Positions 51,167 through 60,658 of a stretch of DNA of 64,000 bases are shown here, piece by piece. Source of the stretch: an uncultured Prevotella sp. (GTDB taxonomy: Bacteria; Bacteroidota; Bacteroidia; Bacteroidales; Bacteroidaceae); contig UQHJ01000001.1 of assembly GCA_900540885.1 (NCBI GenBank), positions 1 through 64,000 on the forward strand, read 5' to 3'. The stretch's first letter is position 1, and every line of letters begins with the position of its first letter. The notes beneath the pieces are model-generated. The model made no database searches. It was not told the DNA's origin and saw only the letters and a program-made list of their open reading frames with translations. Made by a program: the position numbers and the translations under genes.

Positions 51167-53203
51167 CTACTCTTCAGGTTTACGCAGTGCTTCGGGCTTT
51201 AGATTTCCTTTTTCGTCAAACAATCCATAAGTGGTACGCAACACACGGAACTCAGTTCGGCGGTTTAAGGCATTGCACACCTCTTGTTGTTCCTTGGGCA
51301 ATTTTAATATGTAAGCCACTGTTAGCGTGTCGTTCGTATGAAGGAACGGATACGTTTCGGTAAGCTTTTTATTTACCACTTTCGGCACTTCCTTTCCATA
51401 TCCTCGTGCCGTAAGTCTATCTGCCGCAATACCATGTTCTGTTAAGTAACGCACGACGCTCTCTGCTCTACGTTGCGAAAGTTTTAGGTTGTAATCAGCA
51501 TTGCCACGATAGTCGCAATGGGCAGAAAGTTCTATCGTCACGTTCGGATTTTCTTTCAGCATCTTTGTCAAGCGGTCTAAAGCTTCGCATGAGTTTTCGG
51601 TCAAATTAGCTTTATCAAACTCGTAGAACACATTACGAACCAATACGGGAGAAGATATGCTGGGCAGCGCAAACTGCAACACGTGTTGCTTCTCTACCTC
51701 TGCCGTATCAGCGCGCAATTCGTTGCGTACGTTTAAGTAACCTTGACAGGTAGCCAAGAAGAGATAGCTAACGCCTGGCTTTAATGGCTTTTCGAAAGAG
51801 CCGTCAGACAATACGCTCACCTTTTCATTCGTACCGTCACTGCCTACCATGTAGACTACAGCCTTGGGTAATTCATAACCATCTTGCTCATACACCCACC
51901 CCTTCACGCTTTGTAGCACTTCTGGGTAGGAGAACTCGTATATCTTATCCCAGCCTCGTCCTCCTGTAGCACGATTGGAGGAGAAGAAACCGCGATTATG
52001 TAAGCCCTCAAACGTGATACCAAAATCATCACCATTAGAGTTCATAGGCGACGGCAGGTGTACGACCGTCCACTGCTTTGTAACGCTATCTTCGCGTGCT
52101 CGATAGAGATCCAAACCGCCCATATTGTTAGCACCCGCATCGCTTGAGAAGTAGAGTTCACCATCGGGACGGAAAGCGGGAAAGCACTCATTCCCCTCAG
52201 TGTTTATCTGTGGTCCTAAATTTTCCAATCTCCCCACTCCATGTTTATCGCTCAACTCTGCTCGCCATAGATCAAGTCCACCTTGTCCGCCTGGCATGTC
52301 TGAGGTGAAATAAAGCCAACGGCCATCGGGCGATACAGCGGGGTGGGCATAAGATGATAGCGTATCGGCCGATATCGTCAACTGAGTGGGCTTGCCCCAC
52401 TTTGCATCTGTGCGCTGCGATGTCCATATCTCTGCCATGCGCGGATAAGATGGGTCGGTACGACATACCGTAAAGTACATGGTCTTTCCGTCTTGCGTAA
52501 AGGAGCAAGCGCCCTCGTCGAAGTCGGTATTCACCTCTCCCTCTACGGCCTCTATTAGTTTCCACTTTCCTTTTTCATCTTTCTTGCTAAAGAAGATGTC
52601 GCCATTCTTCGTTGCCGTAATGCCACTCACATCGCCCTTTGCCTGTTGGCGCGTTGAAGTGAAATACAATTGTTGCGCATCAATGCCCATATAAGCCGGA
52701 CTATAATCTGCACGCGAACCATTAAATTGGTTAAACAACTTTACCGTATAGGCCGAGCCTTTCTTTTTCTCCGCTGGCGCACTCAGACAGCTGGCAATTG
52801 CTTGCTCAGCGTGCTTATCGCCAGGAAACGAGTCGAGATAGGCTTGATAGGCCGTCTGTGCAGCTTTATAGTTACCTTGTATGCGCAAGGCATCACCTAA
52901 CTTGAGGTACGTCAGTGTATCAGTATAACGATAGCGCACGGCATTTTGGTAAGCGCCAACAGCGCGCGCTATGTTGCCATACCGACTATAAGCATCGGCC
53001 ATCTTATAAGCTATTGCACCGCGCTTCGTTCGCTCCTTGGTCGGCGTTTGACTATAAGCTCGCTTATACTGCCCCGCAGCCTCGGCATACTCACCGAGTG
53101 CCAAAGCAGCATCGCCTTTTTTTATAGATTTATCAGCACTCCCGCAACTTGCCAACAATAGCAAAAGCAAGAGGACGCTAATCGTATAGTTTATTCGAAA
53201 CAT
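51167..53203 (-). CDS. porE: OmpA-family lipoprotein with TPR and beta-propeller, PorE-like
   Basis: Lipoprotein of 678 residues, lipobox LASC (Cys20). Domains in order: TPRs about 25-135 (DAALALGEYAEAAGQYKRAY), a PD40/WD40-like propeller about 150-435 (SPDGRWLYFTSDMPGGQGG, RPDGELYFSSDAGANNMGGL), a carboxypeptidase-regulatory-like domain about 440-520, and an OmpA C-terminal domain about 530-655 that binds peptidoglycan (LSAHCDYRGNADYNLKLSQR). This exact order is that of P. gingivalis PorE (PG1058), a type IX secretion component. Other OmpA/PD40 proteins share parts of it, so the T9SS role is likely, not proven. Confidence 0.8.
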   Translation of the reverse strand: MFRINYTISVLLLLLLLASCGSADKSIKKGDAALALGEYAEAAGQYKRAYSQTPTKERTKRGAIAYKMADAYSRYGNIARAVGAYQNAVRYRYTDTLTYLKLGDALRIQGNYKAAQTAYQAYLDSFPGDKHAEQAIASCLSAPAEKKKGSAYTVKLFNQFNGSRADYSPAYMGIDAQQLYFTSTRQQAKGDVSGITATKNGDIFFSKKDEKGKWKLIEAVEGEVNTDFDEGACSFTQDGKTMYFTVCRTDPSYPRMAEIWTSQRTDAKWGKPTQLTISADTLSSYAHPAVSPDGRWLYFTSDMPGGQGGLDLWRAELSDKHGVGRLENLGPQINTEGNECFPAFRPDGELYFSSDAGANNMGGLDLYRAREDSVTKQWTVVHLPSPMNSNGDDFGITFEGLHNRGFFSSNRATGGRGWDKIYEFSYPEVLQSVKGWVYEQDGYELPKAVVYMVGSDGTNEKVSVLSDGSFEKPLKPGVSYLFLATCQGYLNVRNELRADTAEVEKQHVLQFALPSISSPVLVRNVFYEFDKANLTENSCEALDRLTKMLKENPNVTIELSAHCDYRGNADYNLKLSQRRAESVVRYLTEHGIAADRLTARGYGKEVPKVVNKKLTETYPFLHTNDTLTVAYILKLPKEQQEVCNALNRRTEFRVLRTTYGLFDEKGNLKPEALRKPEE

Positions 53204-53293
53204 TCAAGATGATTTGTACGTCAATACTCTTTTATTGTCTTTATTCACTACAACGTGAACGTTCTTATCACAAATTTATTGTTCTAATCGCCA

Positions 53294-53301
53294 CAAAGTT
53301 A
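53294..53301 (-). promoter_or_regulatory. -7 box of the porE-mlaE-mlaF operon
   Basis: CAAAGTTA on the plus strand, TAACTTTG on the minus strand, about 90 bases before the porE-like start. Confidence 0.6.
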
Positions 53302-53419
53302 CGACTTCAAAATCAGAAGGCAACGCTTTCACTTTTGTTTTTTCACTTCATAAAGGAGTAGCTACTATTTTTGAAGATAAATAGAACACAAATAAGGAAA
53401 GGAAAAATAATGGATTAAG

Positions 53420-53461
53420 CAGCAATTTATCTGCCCAATTAGGCCGATAGATTGCAGTTTA
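53420..53461. repeat. Shortest palindromic element
   Basis: AGCAATTTATCTGCCC and GGCCGATAGATTGCAG pair over CAATTA. It is the tip sequence of the long palindromes with almost no interior, and lies just after the DUF5686 stop. Confidence 0.7.
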
Positions 53462-53471
53462 TCTCTCAGTA

Positions 53472-55697
53472 TTAAGGACTCTTGAGTATCACCTTGCAAC
53501 CAAAGTTGAGGGACTTGTCGTGCGAGATGCCTGTGAAGAGACCGAGGTCGAGAAGGTGAGTGCTTATGCCGTAACCTAATTCCGCATACAATCCTAAGGC
53601 TTTGACAGAAAGTAGGTTGAGATAAATGCGCTCCTTTTGCACAATGCGTGAGATGCCTGGTAGGCGTGATAGCAACATCATCGGACTCTCGTAGGCACTG
53701 GTACACTGAATGTAATAACGCGATTCGTTGTACCAACGGGCACTCAATAGCTGAAACTCTCCCGTCAACTCGTCCGTCCAACCATGAGGCAAGTAGTTGA
53801 AACGAAAGAAGTCGTAGTCGATAAAGCAATCCTTGCCGCGCTTGGTGTAAACACCCGCGTTGGCTCTAAAGTAGAGCGTGCGTAAGGCATATAAGGGAAG
53901 TCGATAACGCACTTCGCCTTCCACCTTTTCAAATTGTGACGACTGTCCTTGAAGTCCTAATCCTCTCTCGTAGTTGACGATGAAGGTAGGGTAGCGTGAG
54001 TAGAGTGGTAGGCGTCTGCGCCCTTGTCGATAATAATATTGGGCGGGTGTCCACTCCAGCTGAACGCTCGGTCCGATTGAGCTGATATAATGCTGAAGTT
54101 GAGCGTCAGCTGCTAATTTGTTCCAATTAATTAATACGCGTCTGCTAAAGCACGCTCCAAAGGTAAGTGTAAGTCCAGGGTGGGGCGAAAGGCTTAATTG
54201 CGTAGAGGCGTAAGTGTCTAAGTAGTCGTTAAAGCCGTAACGATTGATGACGCTTTGAAGTGAGTCAAAGTTAGAATGCCCTTTCAGTTGGTTGCGCAGT
54301 TCGTTGGCTTGGTGGTTGTTATAATAATGTGACCCTCCGCCAGCCTTAAATGATAGGAGACCATTATAATAGGGCAATATATGAAATAGTAACGGAAGGT
54401 TCCAATAGATTTGTTTCTGTTTAAAGCTATAACCAATGCTTGGCGTGAAGTTGATAAGTTCCTGTTGCGCTTTACGTCGTGGACTGAAGCTAAAGTGAAT
54501 GTTCGTCTTGATTGACACCCCCTTCGTCTTGCTCCATTGCACCATGGAAGGAGTGATGAGAGGTGGAAGTTTAACGCTCGTATTGCCATTGCTGGTTAGG
54601 TTGAAGCGATGAGAAGAAAGCAAAATGTTTTGCGTGTTCTTCTTATTAAAGAATGTCTTGCGCGGCGTAAATCCAGTTTGTGCCAAGTCAGCTGGCAAGG
54701 CAAAACGAGAGATCGTATCGTTCACTTCGTTATAATGCTCTTTGAATTGTGCTTCTTCCGCCTTACGCAGTGCCATAGGACGTATTGAGTCAAAGTATTC
54801 GGCGGAGGTGTTGACTTGCGTTGTGTCAATGCGCAGCGCGCAAAGCGTCGTTAGGTCAAAGCGATTTTTCTTCTTATGATTAATACGAACAGGACACATA
54901 AAAGAGTGCTGCGCAAAGAGGTCGGTCGTTTCGAACACTCTGTTGCCCAATAACTTAAAGTCCGAAACGATACGCATTCGTTGAGGTACCAATTGGTCGT
55001 AACCTTGCTTGCCCATACGCGCGTTAATCGTAATGTTTTGTAGCTGATAGTTGAAGTGGAGTAGAAAGTTCGTAACGGCTCCCGTCTTCACATCAACGTC
55101 GGCATAGCCATAGGCTAACTCTTCATTGTTAAATCGACGGTGAATATTTACGCGCATAGTGGTGGGCAACGTATCATTACCTATGTGCGTAAACGCATAT
55201 TCGTAGCGGTAAAACTTACGATTGCGTCGATTGAAAGGATTGAGCAGTTGGTCAATAAAGAGTTTGGACTGATAAATTTGGAAGTTAAAACGTCCCATAG
55301 CAGAGAACCTTTCAGGACGCAAGTAACGAGCTGTAGAGTGAAAGGCCACAACTTTGCAGTCCACCTCACCTGGCGGACGGAGTTGCAGCTGCAGTTGAGC
55401 CTCAGTGACGTATTCGTTTGTTCCGCGTTCCAATCGAGGCATACGCGGAATAAAGCGTACAATGACCCCATTGCGGTGTGTGTACATATTGTGCCGCAAG
55501 TAGATCGAAAGGCTACACTCATCGTTGCTAATCTGATTGGTGTTCTTCAATACTGTGTTGATGCTATCAACAAACGAAAAGATAAGTTCCTCGGGGTGGG
55601 CCTTTTGCGCGGAGGCATAAAAAAACATACCAAGCCATAGGCCGACTATAAGAATCGTCCTAACTGACTTGATATGTTTTAAAGGCCATGATAACAT
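53472..55697 (-). CDS. DUF5686-type outer-membrane protein
   Basis: Protein of 741 residues with a signal peptide (LIVGLWLGMFFYASAQ). The middle region, with LRHNMYTHRNGVIVRFIPRM and RVNIHRRFNNEELAYGYADV, and the strand-rich second half ending LDLGLFTGISHDKSLNFGCK fit the DUF5686 barrel family, here without the usual N-terminal carboxypeptidase-like domain. Role unknown; probably an outer-membrane pore or assembly factor. It starts 15 bases after the relA stop on the minus strand and may be co-transcribed. Confidence 0.8.
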   Translation of the reverse strand: MLSWPLKHIKSVRTILIVGLWLGMFFYASAQKAHPEELIFSFVDSINTVLKNTNQISNDECSLSIYLRHNMYTHRNGVIVRFIPRMPRLERGTNEYVTEAQLQLQLRPPGEVDCKVVAFHSTARYLRPERFSAMGRFNFQIYQSKLFIDQLLNPFNRRNRKFYRYEYAFTHIGNDTLPTTMRVNIHRRFNNEELAYGYADVDVKTGAVTNFLLHFNYQLQNITINARMGKQGYDQLVPQRMRIVSDFKLLGNRVFETTDLFAQHSFMCPVRINHKKKNRFDLTTLCALRIDTTQVNTSAEYFDSIRPMALRKAEEAQFKEHYNEVNDTISRFALPADLAQTGFTPRKTFFNKKNTQNILLSSHRFNLTSNGNTSVKLPPLITPSMVQWSKTKGVSIKTNIHFSFSPRRKAQQELINFTPSIGYSFKQKQIYWNLPLLFHILPYYNGLLSFKAGGGSHYYNNHQANELRNQLKGHSNFDSLQSVINRYGFNDYLDTYASTQLSLSPHPGLTLTFGACFSRRVLINWNKLAADAQLQHYISSIGPSVQLEWTPAQYYYRQGRRRLPLYSRYPTFIVNYERGLGLQGQSSQFEKVEGEVRYRLPLYALRTLYFRANAGVYTKRGKDCFIDYDFFRFNYLPHGWTDELTGEFQLLSARWYNESRYYIQCTSAYESPMMLLSRLPGISRIVQKERIYLNLLSVKALGLYAELGYGISTHLLDLGLFTGISHDKSLNFGCKVILKSP

Positions 55698-55712
55698 AGC
55701 GTGATTATGGGG

Positions 55713-57923
55713 TTAGCTTCGGCTGACGGCCTTTACCCCTTTGACAGTGCGAAGTTTCTTGATTAATCCCGTGAGGCGTTGCGTATCGTCAACAAGAATG
55801 GTCAATATGCCTGAGAAGAGACCGTCGTGCGAGTCGATATTGATACTGCGCAGCATGATGTGCTCCTCCTTCGAGATGATAGAGGTAATGTTGTTGACAA
55901 TGCCCAAATCGTCTTGCCCCACCACGTGAAGCGTAATGGGGTAAGAGCCTTGTCCTTTGCCTGCCCAACGAGCTTTGACGATGCGATAGCCAAAGCGCTC
56001 GCGCAAGGCAGGAGCGTTGGGGCAACTCGTGCGGTGAATCTTGATACCGCCACTGACCGTAACGAACCCAAAGATGTCGTCACCATAGACGGGGTTGCAA
56101 CAACGCGCCAATTGATAGTCTAATCCCTTCAAGTCGCGGCCAATCACCAATTCGTCCTGTTCGCCTTTCGCCTTTTGTGCGATTTCGCTGTCAAGACTAA
56201 ACTCTTCGGCCGAACGCACGGCAGCCCTTTCGGCAATACCCTGTTCACGCTTTCCAAGCTCGATATAAGTATCGATTACACGGTTGATGTCCACCTTGTC
56301 ATCGGCCAAGGCTTTGAAGAAGTCGAAACTCTCTTTGTAGCCTAACTTCTTAATCAATTGATTAACCAACGCCTCGTCCCAGTCAAGTTTTCGATTGCGC
56401 ATCTTGCGCTCAAGCGTCTCCTTACCCAAGGCTGTTTCGCCAGCAGAGATTTCGCGCACAGCAGCGCGTATCTTTGAGCGAGCGTGGTTGCTCTGAGCAA
56501 TGTTAATCCACTCCGATTTAGGCTTTTGCGTATTAGAAGTCAAGATCTCGACTGTCTGTCCGCTCTCCAATTCCTGTCGTATCGGGTAGTTCTTGCCGTT
56601 AATGCGTCCGCCCACACAGCGATTGCCCACCCCCGTGTGAATCGTGTAAGCAAAGTCGAGCACAGTAGAGTGAGGCGGTAGGCGATAAAGGTCGCCCTTG
56701 GGTGAGAATACGTAGACGTCCTGTTCTTTTAAGTCCGAACTGAGGCTTTGCGTGAGCAATCCCTCATTGCCCGTTTCGAGTGCAGAACGAATGTCGGCCA
56801 ACCAAGAGTCAACGCCTCCGCTGCTGCTCTTCACGCCCTTATAACGCCAGTGAGCAGCTAAACCGTGTTCGGCTATCTCGTCCATGCGCTCGGTGCGTAT
56901 TTGTACCTCCACCCATTTGTCTTCGGGGCCTTTAACGGTTATGTGCAAACTCTCGTAACCATTACTCTTCGGCACGGTAAGCCAGTCGCGCAGTCGCTTC
57001 AGATTGCTCTCGTACTTATTGGTAATGAGCGAGAAAACCTTCCAGCATTGCTCCTTTTCTTTAGCCAATGGCGAATCGAGGATAATGCGTATCGCAAACA
57101 AGTCATATACCCCGTGGAAGCCGCATTGCTGCTTCTTCATCTTCTGCCAAATAGAGTGAATACTCTTGGTGCGTCCCTTCATGTGATAACGCAACCCTTC
57201 TGCATCAAGCATTTGGCGAATAGGAGCGATGAAGCGTTCGATGTAGGCATCGCGTGAGCGCTTCGTAGCATTAAGGTTGTCCTTAATCATGTAGTAAGCG
57301 TCGTGCTCTAAGTATTTAAGGCTCAAGTCCTCCAACTCGCTCTTCAGTTTGTAAAGTCCCAGCTTGTGAGCTAAGGGAGCATACAGATAAGCCGCTTCCG
57401 TGCTTACCCGCTGTTGTGCACTGACATTCTCCGTGTCTTTGATGTGGCGCATGAGGTTGACGCTATCAGCGATGAGCATCAGTATAATACGCATATCGCC
57501 TGCTTGTGCTATCAAGAGGTTGCGGAAGTTGTCCGTTCGCATCGCCTCCGTCTTCACCTCAATTGATTCGACGCGCAAGAAGCCGCGAAGCGTATTGGCC
57601 ACGTCTTTTCCAAAGAAGCGTTCCACGACGCTGCATTGCTCATTCGTTCGCACCACGGCGCGAAGCATATAAGCCGTCAAGGCGTGTCCGCGCAGACCAA
57701 TTTCTTGGACGGCAAGACAAGTTGCCTTCATGGCCATGACCACTTTATTAAGTCCAAACTCGTTGCGTACTAACGTTTCGTCAGTGGCAATGGCGCTGGT
57801 AATAAAGTCGGCCAATTTGTGCGCCTCATTGTCAGTAGGGCGCACGTGTTCATTGTGATAGATAGCCAATAGCGCATGAATGAAGTCGTTGCGCTCAGCA
57901 TTGTGATTGTTTAATTCGCCCAT
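55713..57923 (-). CDS. relA: RelA/SpoT-family (p)ppGpp synthetase with degenerate hydrolase domain
   Basis: Protein of 736 residues. Domains: HD-like (about 20-170), synthetase (about 225-350; KGRTKSIHSIWQKM, SNGYESLHITV, WVEVQIRTERMDEIAEHGLA), TGS (DVYVFSPKGDLYRLPPHSTV), zinc-finger (LARCCNPVYGDDIFGFVTVS, HRTSCPNA) and ACT. The hydrolase motif HDxxED is replaced by RAVVRT (residues 88-93), so (p)ppGpp breakdown is expected to be lost. The synthetase loop reads RLRDWL, close to the RxKD form of bifunctional enzymes rather than ExDD. So it is a RelA by hydrolase loss but not by this loop; a second RSH is expected elsewhere. Confidence 0.93.
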   Translation of the reverse strand: MGELNNHNAERNDFIHALLAIYHNEHVRPTDNEAHKLADFITSAIATDETLVRNEFGLNKVVMAMKATCLAVQEIGLRGHALTAYMLRAVVRTNEQCSVVERFFGKDVANTLRGFLRVESIEVKTEAMRTDNFRNLLIAQAGDMRIILMLIADSVNLMRHIKDTENVSAQQRVSTEAAYLYAPLAHKLGLYKLKSELEDLSLKYLEHDAYYMIKDNLNATKRSRDAYIERFIAPIRQMLDAEGLRYHMKGRTKSIHSIWQKMKKQQCGFHGVYDLFAIRIILDSPLAKEKEQCWKVFSLITNKYESNLKRLRDWLTVPKSNGYESLHITVKGPEDKWVEVQIRTERMDEIAEHGLAAHWRYKGVKSSSGGVDSWLADIRSALETGNEGLLTQSLSSDLKEQDVYVFSPKGDLYRLPPHSTVLDFAYTIHTGVGNRCVGGRINGKNYPIRQELESGQTVEILTSNTQKPKSEWINIAQSNHARSKIRAAVREISAGETALGKETLERKMRNRKLDWDEALVNQLIKKLGYKESFDFFKALADDKVDINRVIDTYIELGKREQGIAERAAVRSAEEFSLDSEIAQKAKGEQDELVIGRDLKGLDYQLARCCNPVYGDDIFGFVTVSGGIKIHRTSCPNAPALRERFGYRIVKARWAGKGQGSYPITLHVVGQDDLGIVNNITSIISKEEHIMLRSINIDSHDGLFSGILTILVDDTQRLTGLIKKLRTVKGVKAVSRS

Positions 57924-57953
57924 AAGAGTGTCAGTTTTAGAATAGTTTATGTG

Positions 57954-59120
57954 TTAGAAGCGTGCCGTCACCTGTACGTCAAACGTGTTGTAGTGTGCGT
58001 CTTTTGGTGTTGCAGCGTGTCGTGCTGAGCGGTCGTCAGTAAAGGTGTAGTTGAGTTGGAAAATGAGGTTCTTACCTAAAGTATAATTCCCCGACAGACC
58101 GTAGTTCGCACAAAGTGATTGCCAAGAGCGCTTATCGTTTCGATAGCAATCGTAGCGACCGTATATCTTAAGTCCCTTAATAATAGGTACTCCCACCGTA
58201 GCATACCAAGCGTCAGAGTGGGTGGGGGCAGTAGCATCGGTCACTACACCACCATACGAACTCATATATTCACCGCGCACTGTCCAATCGCTTTCATATT
58301 TTAGGCCAGCTCCCCAGCGAACGCGCTTTACGTCTTTCAGACTTTTGGGATCAGCAGCGTTATACTTCTCGTTCGTATATTTGCCATTCCAACCAAAGCC
58401 ACCGATGCAAAGGTTCTTTACGGGTGAGATCCACATGCCGCCAATCACGTCTTTATGCTTGTTCTTGTCCGTATGGTTAATGCCTTGACCATTAAATACG
58501 CCCACTTGGTAGTGCACCCACTTGTGACCATCAGAGGCTGGCAACAAGTCGCCCTGCACTTGCAGACCCAAATCGCGTCCCGAACTCTTATTATAGCTGC
58601 CTTCGCCATTGCGGTCGTTGATAGAGGCCAACTTCATCGTAGCTTGCGAATAAGAACCCATACCAATGGCTAAGGGGCTCATCGGGTTCTCAAATCCAAA
58701 CGAACGCTTAAACTGTCCTAACTTTACGCGGAAACAGTCATACTTTTGCCATTCCATAAAGGCATCAAGCACGCGAGGCCCTTTGTTGTCACCTGGAGCA
58801 TCATTCACCTCCATTTGGAGTTTGTAGTAGAAGTCGCGATAAACGTGACCATCGAGGTAAAGTCGGATAAAGCGAAGGTCGAACCCCCCGTTTGTATCTT
58901 TATGCTTTTGGTCGCTAATGCTATATTTGCCCATGATGTAACCCCCAAACTTTATGCTGGGTTGCATCTTTTGTAGGAATTTGTTGTCCGAGTTTTTAGC
59001 TGTAAGCGTATAGCCTTCCGTCTCATAGTCAAGATGGTTCGTATAATCATTAGGAGGCGTATCTTCAGCCCACGTACAAAGTGGCGAGAGTGCTAGAAGA
59101 AGGGGAAGTATTTGTTTCAT
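57954..59120 (-). CDS. OprO/OprP-type porin
   Basis: Protein of 388 residues, start 59120 (MKQILPLLLALSPLCTWAED); a signal peptide ends at TWA. The barrel has repeated strands such as GGFDLRFIRLYLDGHVYRDF, VKLGQFKRSFGFENPMSPLA and LIFQLNYTFTDDRS, with the final Phe (VQVTARF) needed for BAM assembly. It matches the phosphate-selective porin OprO/OprP family, though the anion is not known. The longer frame (to 59195) runs into the hairpin repeat that carries its promoter. Confidence 0.9.
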   Translation of the reverse strand: MKQILPLLLALSPLCTWAEDTPPNDYTNHLDYETEGYTLTAKNSDNKFLQKMQPSIKFGGYIMGKYSISDQKHKDTNGGFDLRFIRLYLDGHVYRDFYYKLQMEVNDAPGDNKGPRVLDAFMEWQKYDCFRVKLGQFKRSFGFENPMSPLAIGMGSYSQATMKLASINDRNGEGSYNKSSGRDLGLQVQGDLLPASDGHKWVHYQVGVFNGQGINHTDKNKHKDVIGGMWISPVKNLCIGGFGWNGKYTNEKYNAADPKSLKDVKRVRWGAGLKYESDWTVRGEYMSSYGGVVTDATAPTHSDAWYATVGVPIIKGLKIYGRYDCYRNDKRSWQSLCANYGLSGNYTLGKNLIFQLNYTFTDDRSARHAATPKDAHYNTFDVQVTARF

Positions 59121-59140
59121 AATATTTTCTTTTGTTATTG

Positions 59141-59256
59141 CAAAGATAGTGCAAGGTGAGCGCAATGAAAAGGAAAATGCAATTTTTCTTTTCATTGCCG
59201 AGCCGCCGCCTATCTTATGTAAAGATAGTGCAAGGTGAGCGCAATGAAAAGGAAAA
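59141..59256 (-). repeat. Promoter-carrying hairpin repeats before the porin gene
   Basis: One full copy (59141-59216) and one partial (59222-59256), both on the minus strand. The arms are GATAGGCGGCGGCTCGGCAATG and CATTGCGCTCACCTTGCAC; the centre is a fourth variant, GAAAAAT/ATTTTTC type. The -7 box TATCTTTG is at 59148-59141. Confidence 0.85.
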
Positions 59257-59274
59257 GTGTGAAACTCTTTAAGC

Positions 59275-59444
59275 TAAACTGCAATTTATCTGCCTAATTG
59301 GGGGGCGGGTTTTTAACCCGCGGCAGCAGCAGGCTTGAACATCTACTTATAGTTGCTAAGCGACCATAAGCTACATGCTGCTGCCGCGGGTTAAAAACCC
59401 GCCCCCCAATTAGCCCCCCAATTAGGCAGACAAATTGCAGTTTA
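59275..59444. repeat. 170-bp palindromic element, GGGCGGG type
   Basis: Tips TAAACTGCAATTTATCTGCC and GGCAGACAAATTGCAGTTTA enclose CCAATTGGGG-type repeats, GGGTTTTTAACCCGCGGCAG against its complement, and a TATAGTTGCTAAGCG/ACCATAAGC centre. A part copy is at 2769-2852. With the hairpin repeats it fills the gap between the porin and DUF2023 genes. Confidence 0.9.
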
Positions 59445-59598
59445 TTTTTGTCATAAAAATAATAAGTCCTGTACTGTTTGCGATTAACACGAAGAGTAAA
59501 TGTCCCTGACGGTGTACCTAAGGGTTTTATCTTATAAGCAAAACAAAAACTCCTCACAAAAGAAGTATTAAATCTTTTGTGAGGAGATTTGTTTGTAT

Positions 59599-59958
59599 TT
59601 ATGCTCCAACGCATTGGCTGCGTTTGCAAAAGCGGACGCATTGGGCGGTAAGGTCGTAACCCAACATGGTGCCAAGCATAAAGTCCTCGGCTGGGGTGAG
59701 GGCATGCATGGGTTTGCTAATGAAGGTGCGCACCACGTTAAGGCATACTTCGTTGCCAAAGTAAAGGTTGAGTTTGTTAGCCGAAACGGGTTGCTCAAGG
59801 TAGGCTATCTGCTGTTCGCTAAGGCGCTGGCGCATAATGGCCGCACACTCACTCGACATGGTGCAAAGCACTAATTGTCGAACACCTTTGCGATATTCGT
59901 AAATTTGGTGCATGAATAGCTTGAGTGAGTCGAAACGAGAGAAGTCTTCAGCACACAT
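59599..59958 (-). CDS. DUF2023 protein, flavodoxin partner
   Basis: Protein of 119 residues, start 59958 (MCAEDFSRFDSLKLF); the 34 upstream codons overlap the flavodoxin gene's end and are not needed. One DUF2023 domain (FMHQIYEYRKGVRQLVLCTM, ALTPAEDFMLGTMLGYDLTA). The family is known next to or fused to flavodoxins in Bacteroidetes and here follows flavodoxin by 16 bases, so it probably works with it. Function unknown. Confidence 0.85.
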   Translation of the reverse strand: MCAEDFSRFDSLKLFMHQIYEYRKGVRQLVLCTMSSECAAIMRQRLSEQQIAYLEQPVSANKLNLYFGNEVCLNVVRTFISKPMHALTPAEDFMLGTMLGYDLTAQCVRFCKRSQCVGA

Positions 59959-59974
59959 GGTGATGTTCCTTTTT

Positions 59975-60475
59975 TTATGATAGTTCGCTTTTGATTGCTT
60001 CACACCAAGTGGCAATGCGTGCTTGGTTTTTATCATCGCTATCACTCTCGTCAATAGCAAGGCCTACGAAAAGACCATCGCGACAAACGTCAGAATCGGT
60101 AACGTTGTAGTCGGTGGGGGCATAGGCGCCAATAAAGGTGCAGTTTGTGTTTTGCAAAGCATCATAGATTTGGGCAATGGCTCCGCAGAAAGTGTCGGGA
60201 TAAGAGTCGCTATCGCCACAACCAAAAAGCGCTACCTTCTTGCCAGTTAAGTCGGTGGCTGAAAGGGCATCGATAAAGTCGTACCAATCGTCTTGCAAGT
60301 CGCCACATCCCCAAGTTGATGAACCTAACAAAAGGGTGTCGTATTGTGCAACTTCGGTGGCAGCTGTTGTGCCTACGTTGTGAATGTCGTTGGCCGCGAT
60401 GCCTAAAGTCTGAGCCAAAGTGTTGGCCACTTGTTCGGTGCAGCCTGTTGTGCTGCCGTAAAATATTCCTGTCAT
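59975..60475 (-). CDS. fldA: Flavodoxin
   Basis: Protein of 166 residues, an FMN-binding electron carrier. The phosphate loop GIFYGSTTGCTEQ (3-15), GSSTWGCGDLQDDWYDF and FGCGDSDSYPDTFC around the isoalloxazine are the family's FMN loops. It is of the long-chain type. The sequence TTCCTTTGCA on the minus strand at about 60525 is a near-consensus -7 box. Confidence 0.95.
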   Translation of the reverse strand: MTGIFYGSTTGCTEQVANTLAQTLGIAANDIHNVGTTAATEVAQYDTLLLGSSTWGCGDLQDDWYDFIDALSATDLTGKKVALFGCGDSDSYPDTFCGAIAQIYDALQNTNCTFIGAYAPTDYNVTDSDVCRDGLFVGLAIDESDSDDKNQARIATWCEAIKSELS

Positions 60476-60579
60476 AGTGGTTAAATCTTTTAGTTAAAAC
60501 AGTGTCTTATTTACGGTTGCAAAGGAACGTATAAAAGCGGGGTAGGGCAATACCCAATTGGGGTGAAAAACGACAAATA

Positions 60580-60647
60580 GAAAGTCTCTCCCCCTAACCC
60601 TCTCTCCGGTCGGAGGGGGTAGGGGAAGAGACTTTCAAATTGCAGTT
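60580..60647 (-). terminator. Long hairpin after mnmA with the palindrome tip
   Basis: GAAAGTCTCTCCCCCTAACC pairs with GGGGTAGGGGAAGAGACTTTC, followed by AAATTGCAGTTT, the tip motif of the palindromic family. Confidence 0.8.
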
Positions 60648-60658
60648 TGTCCTTAGTG

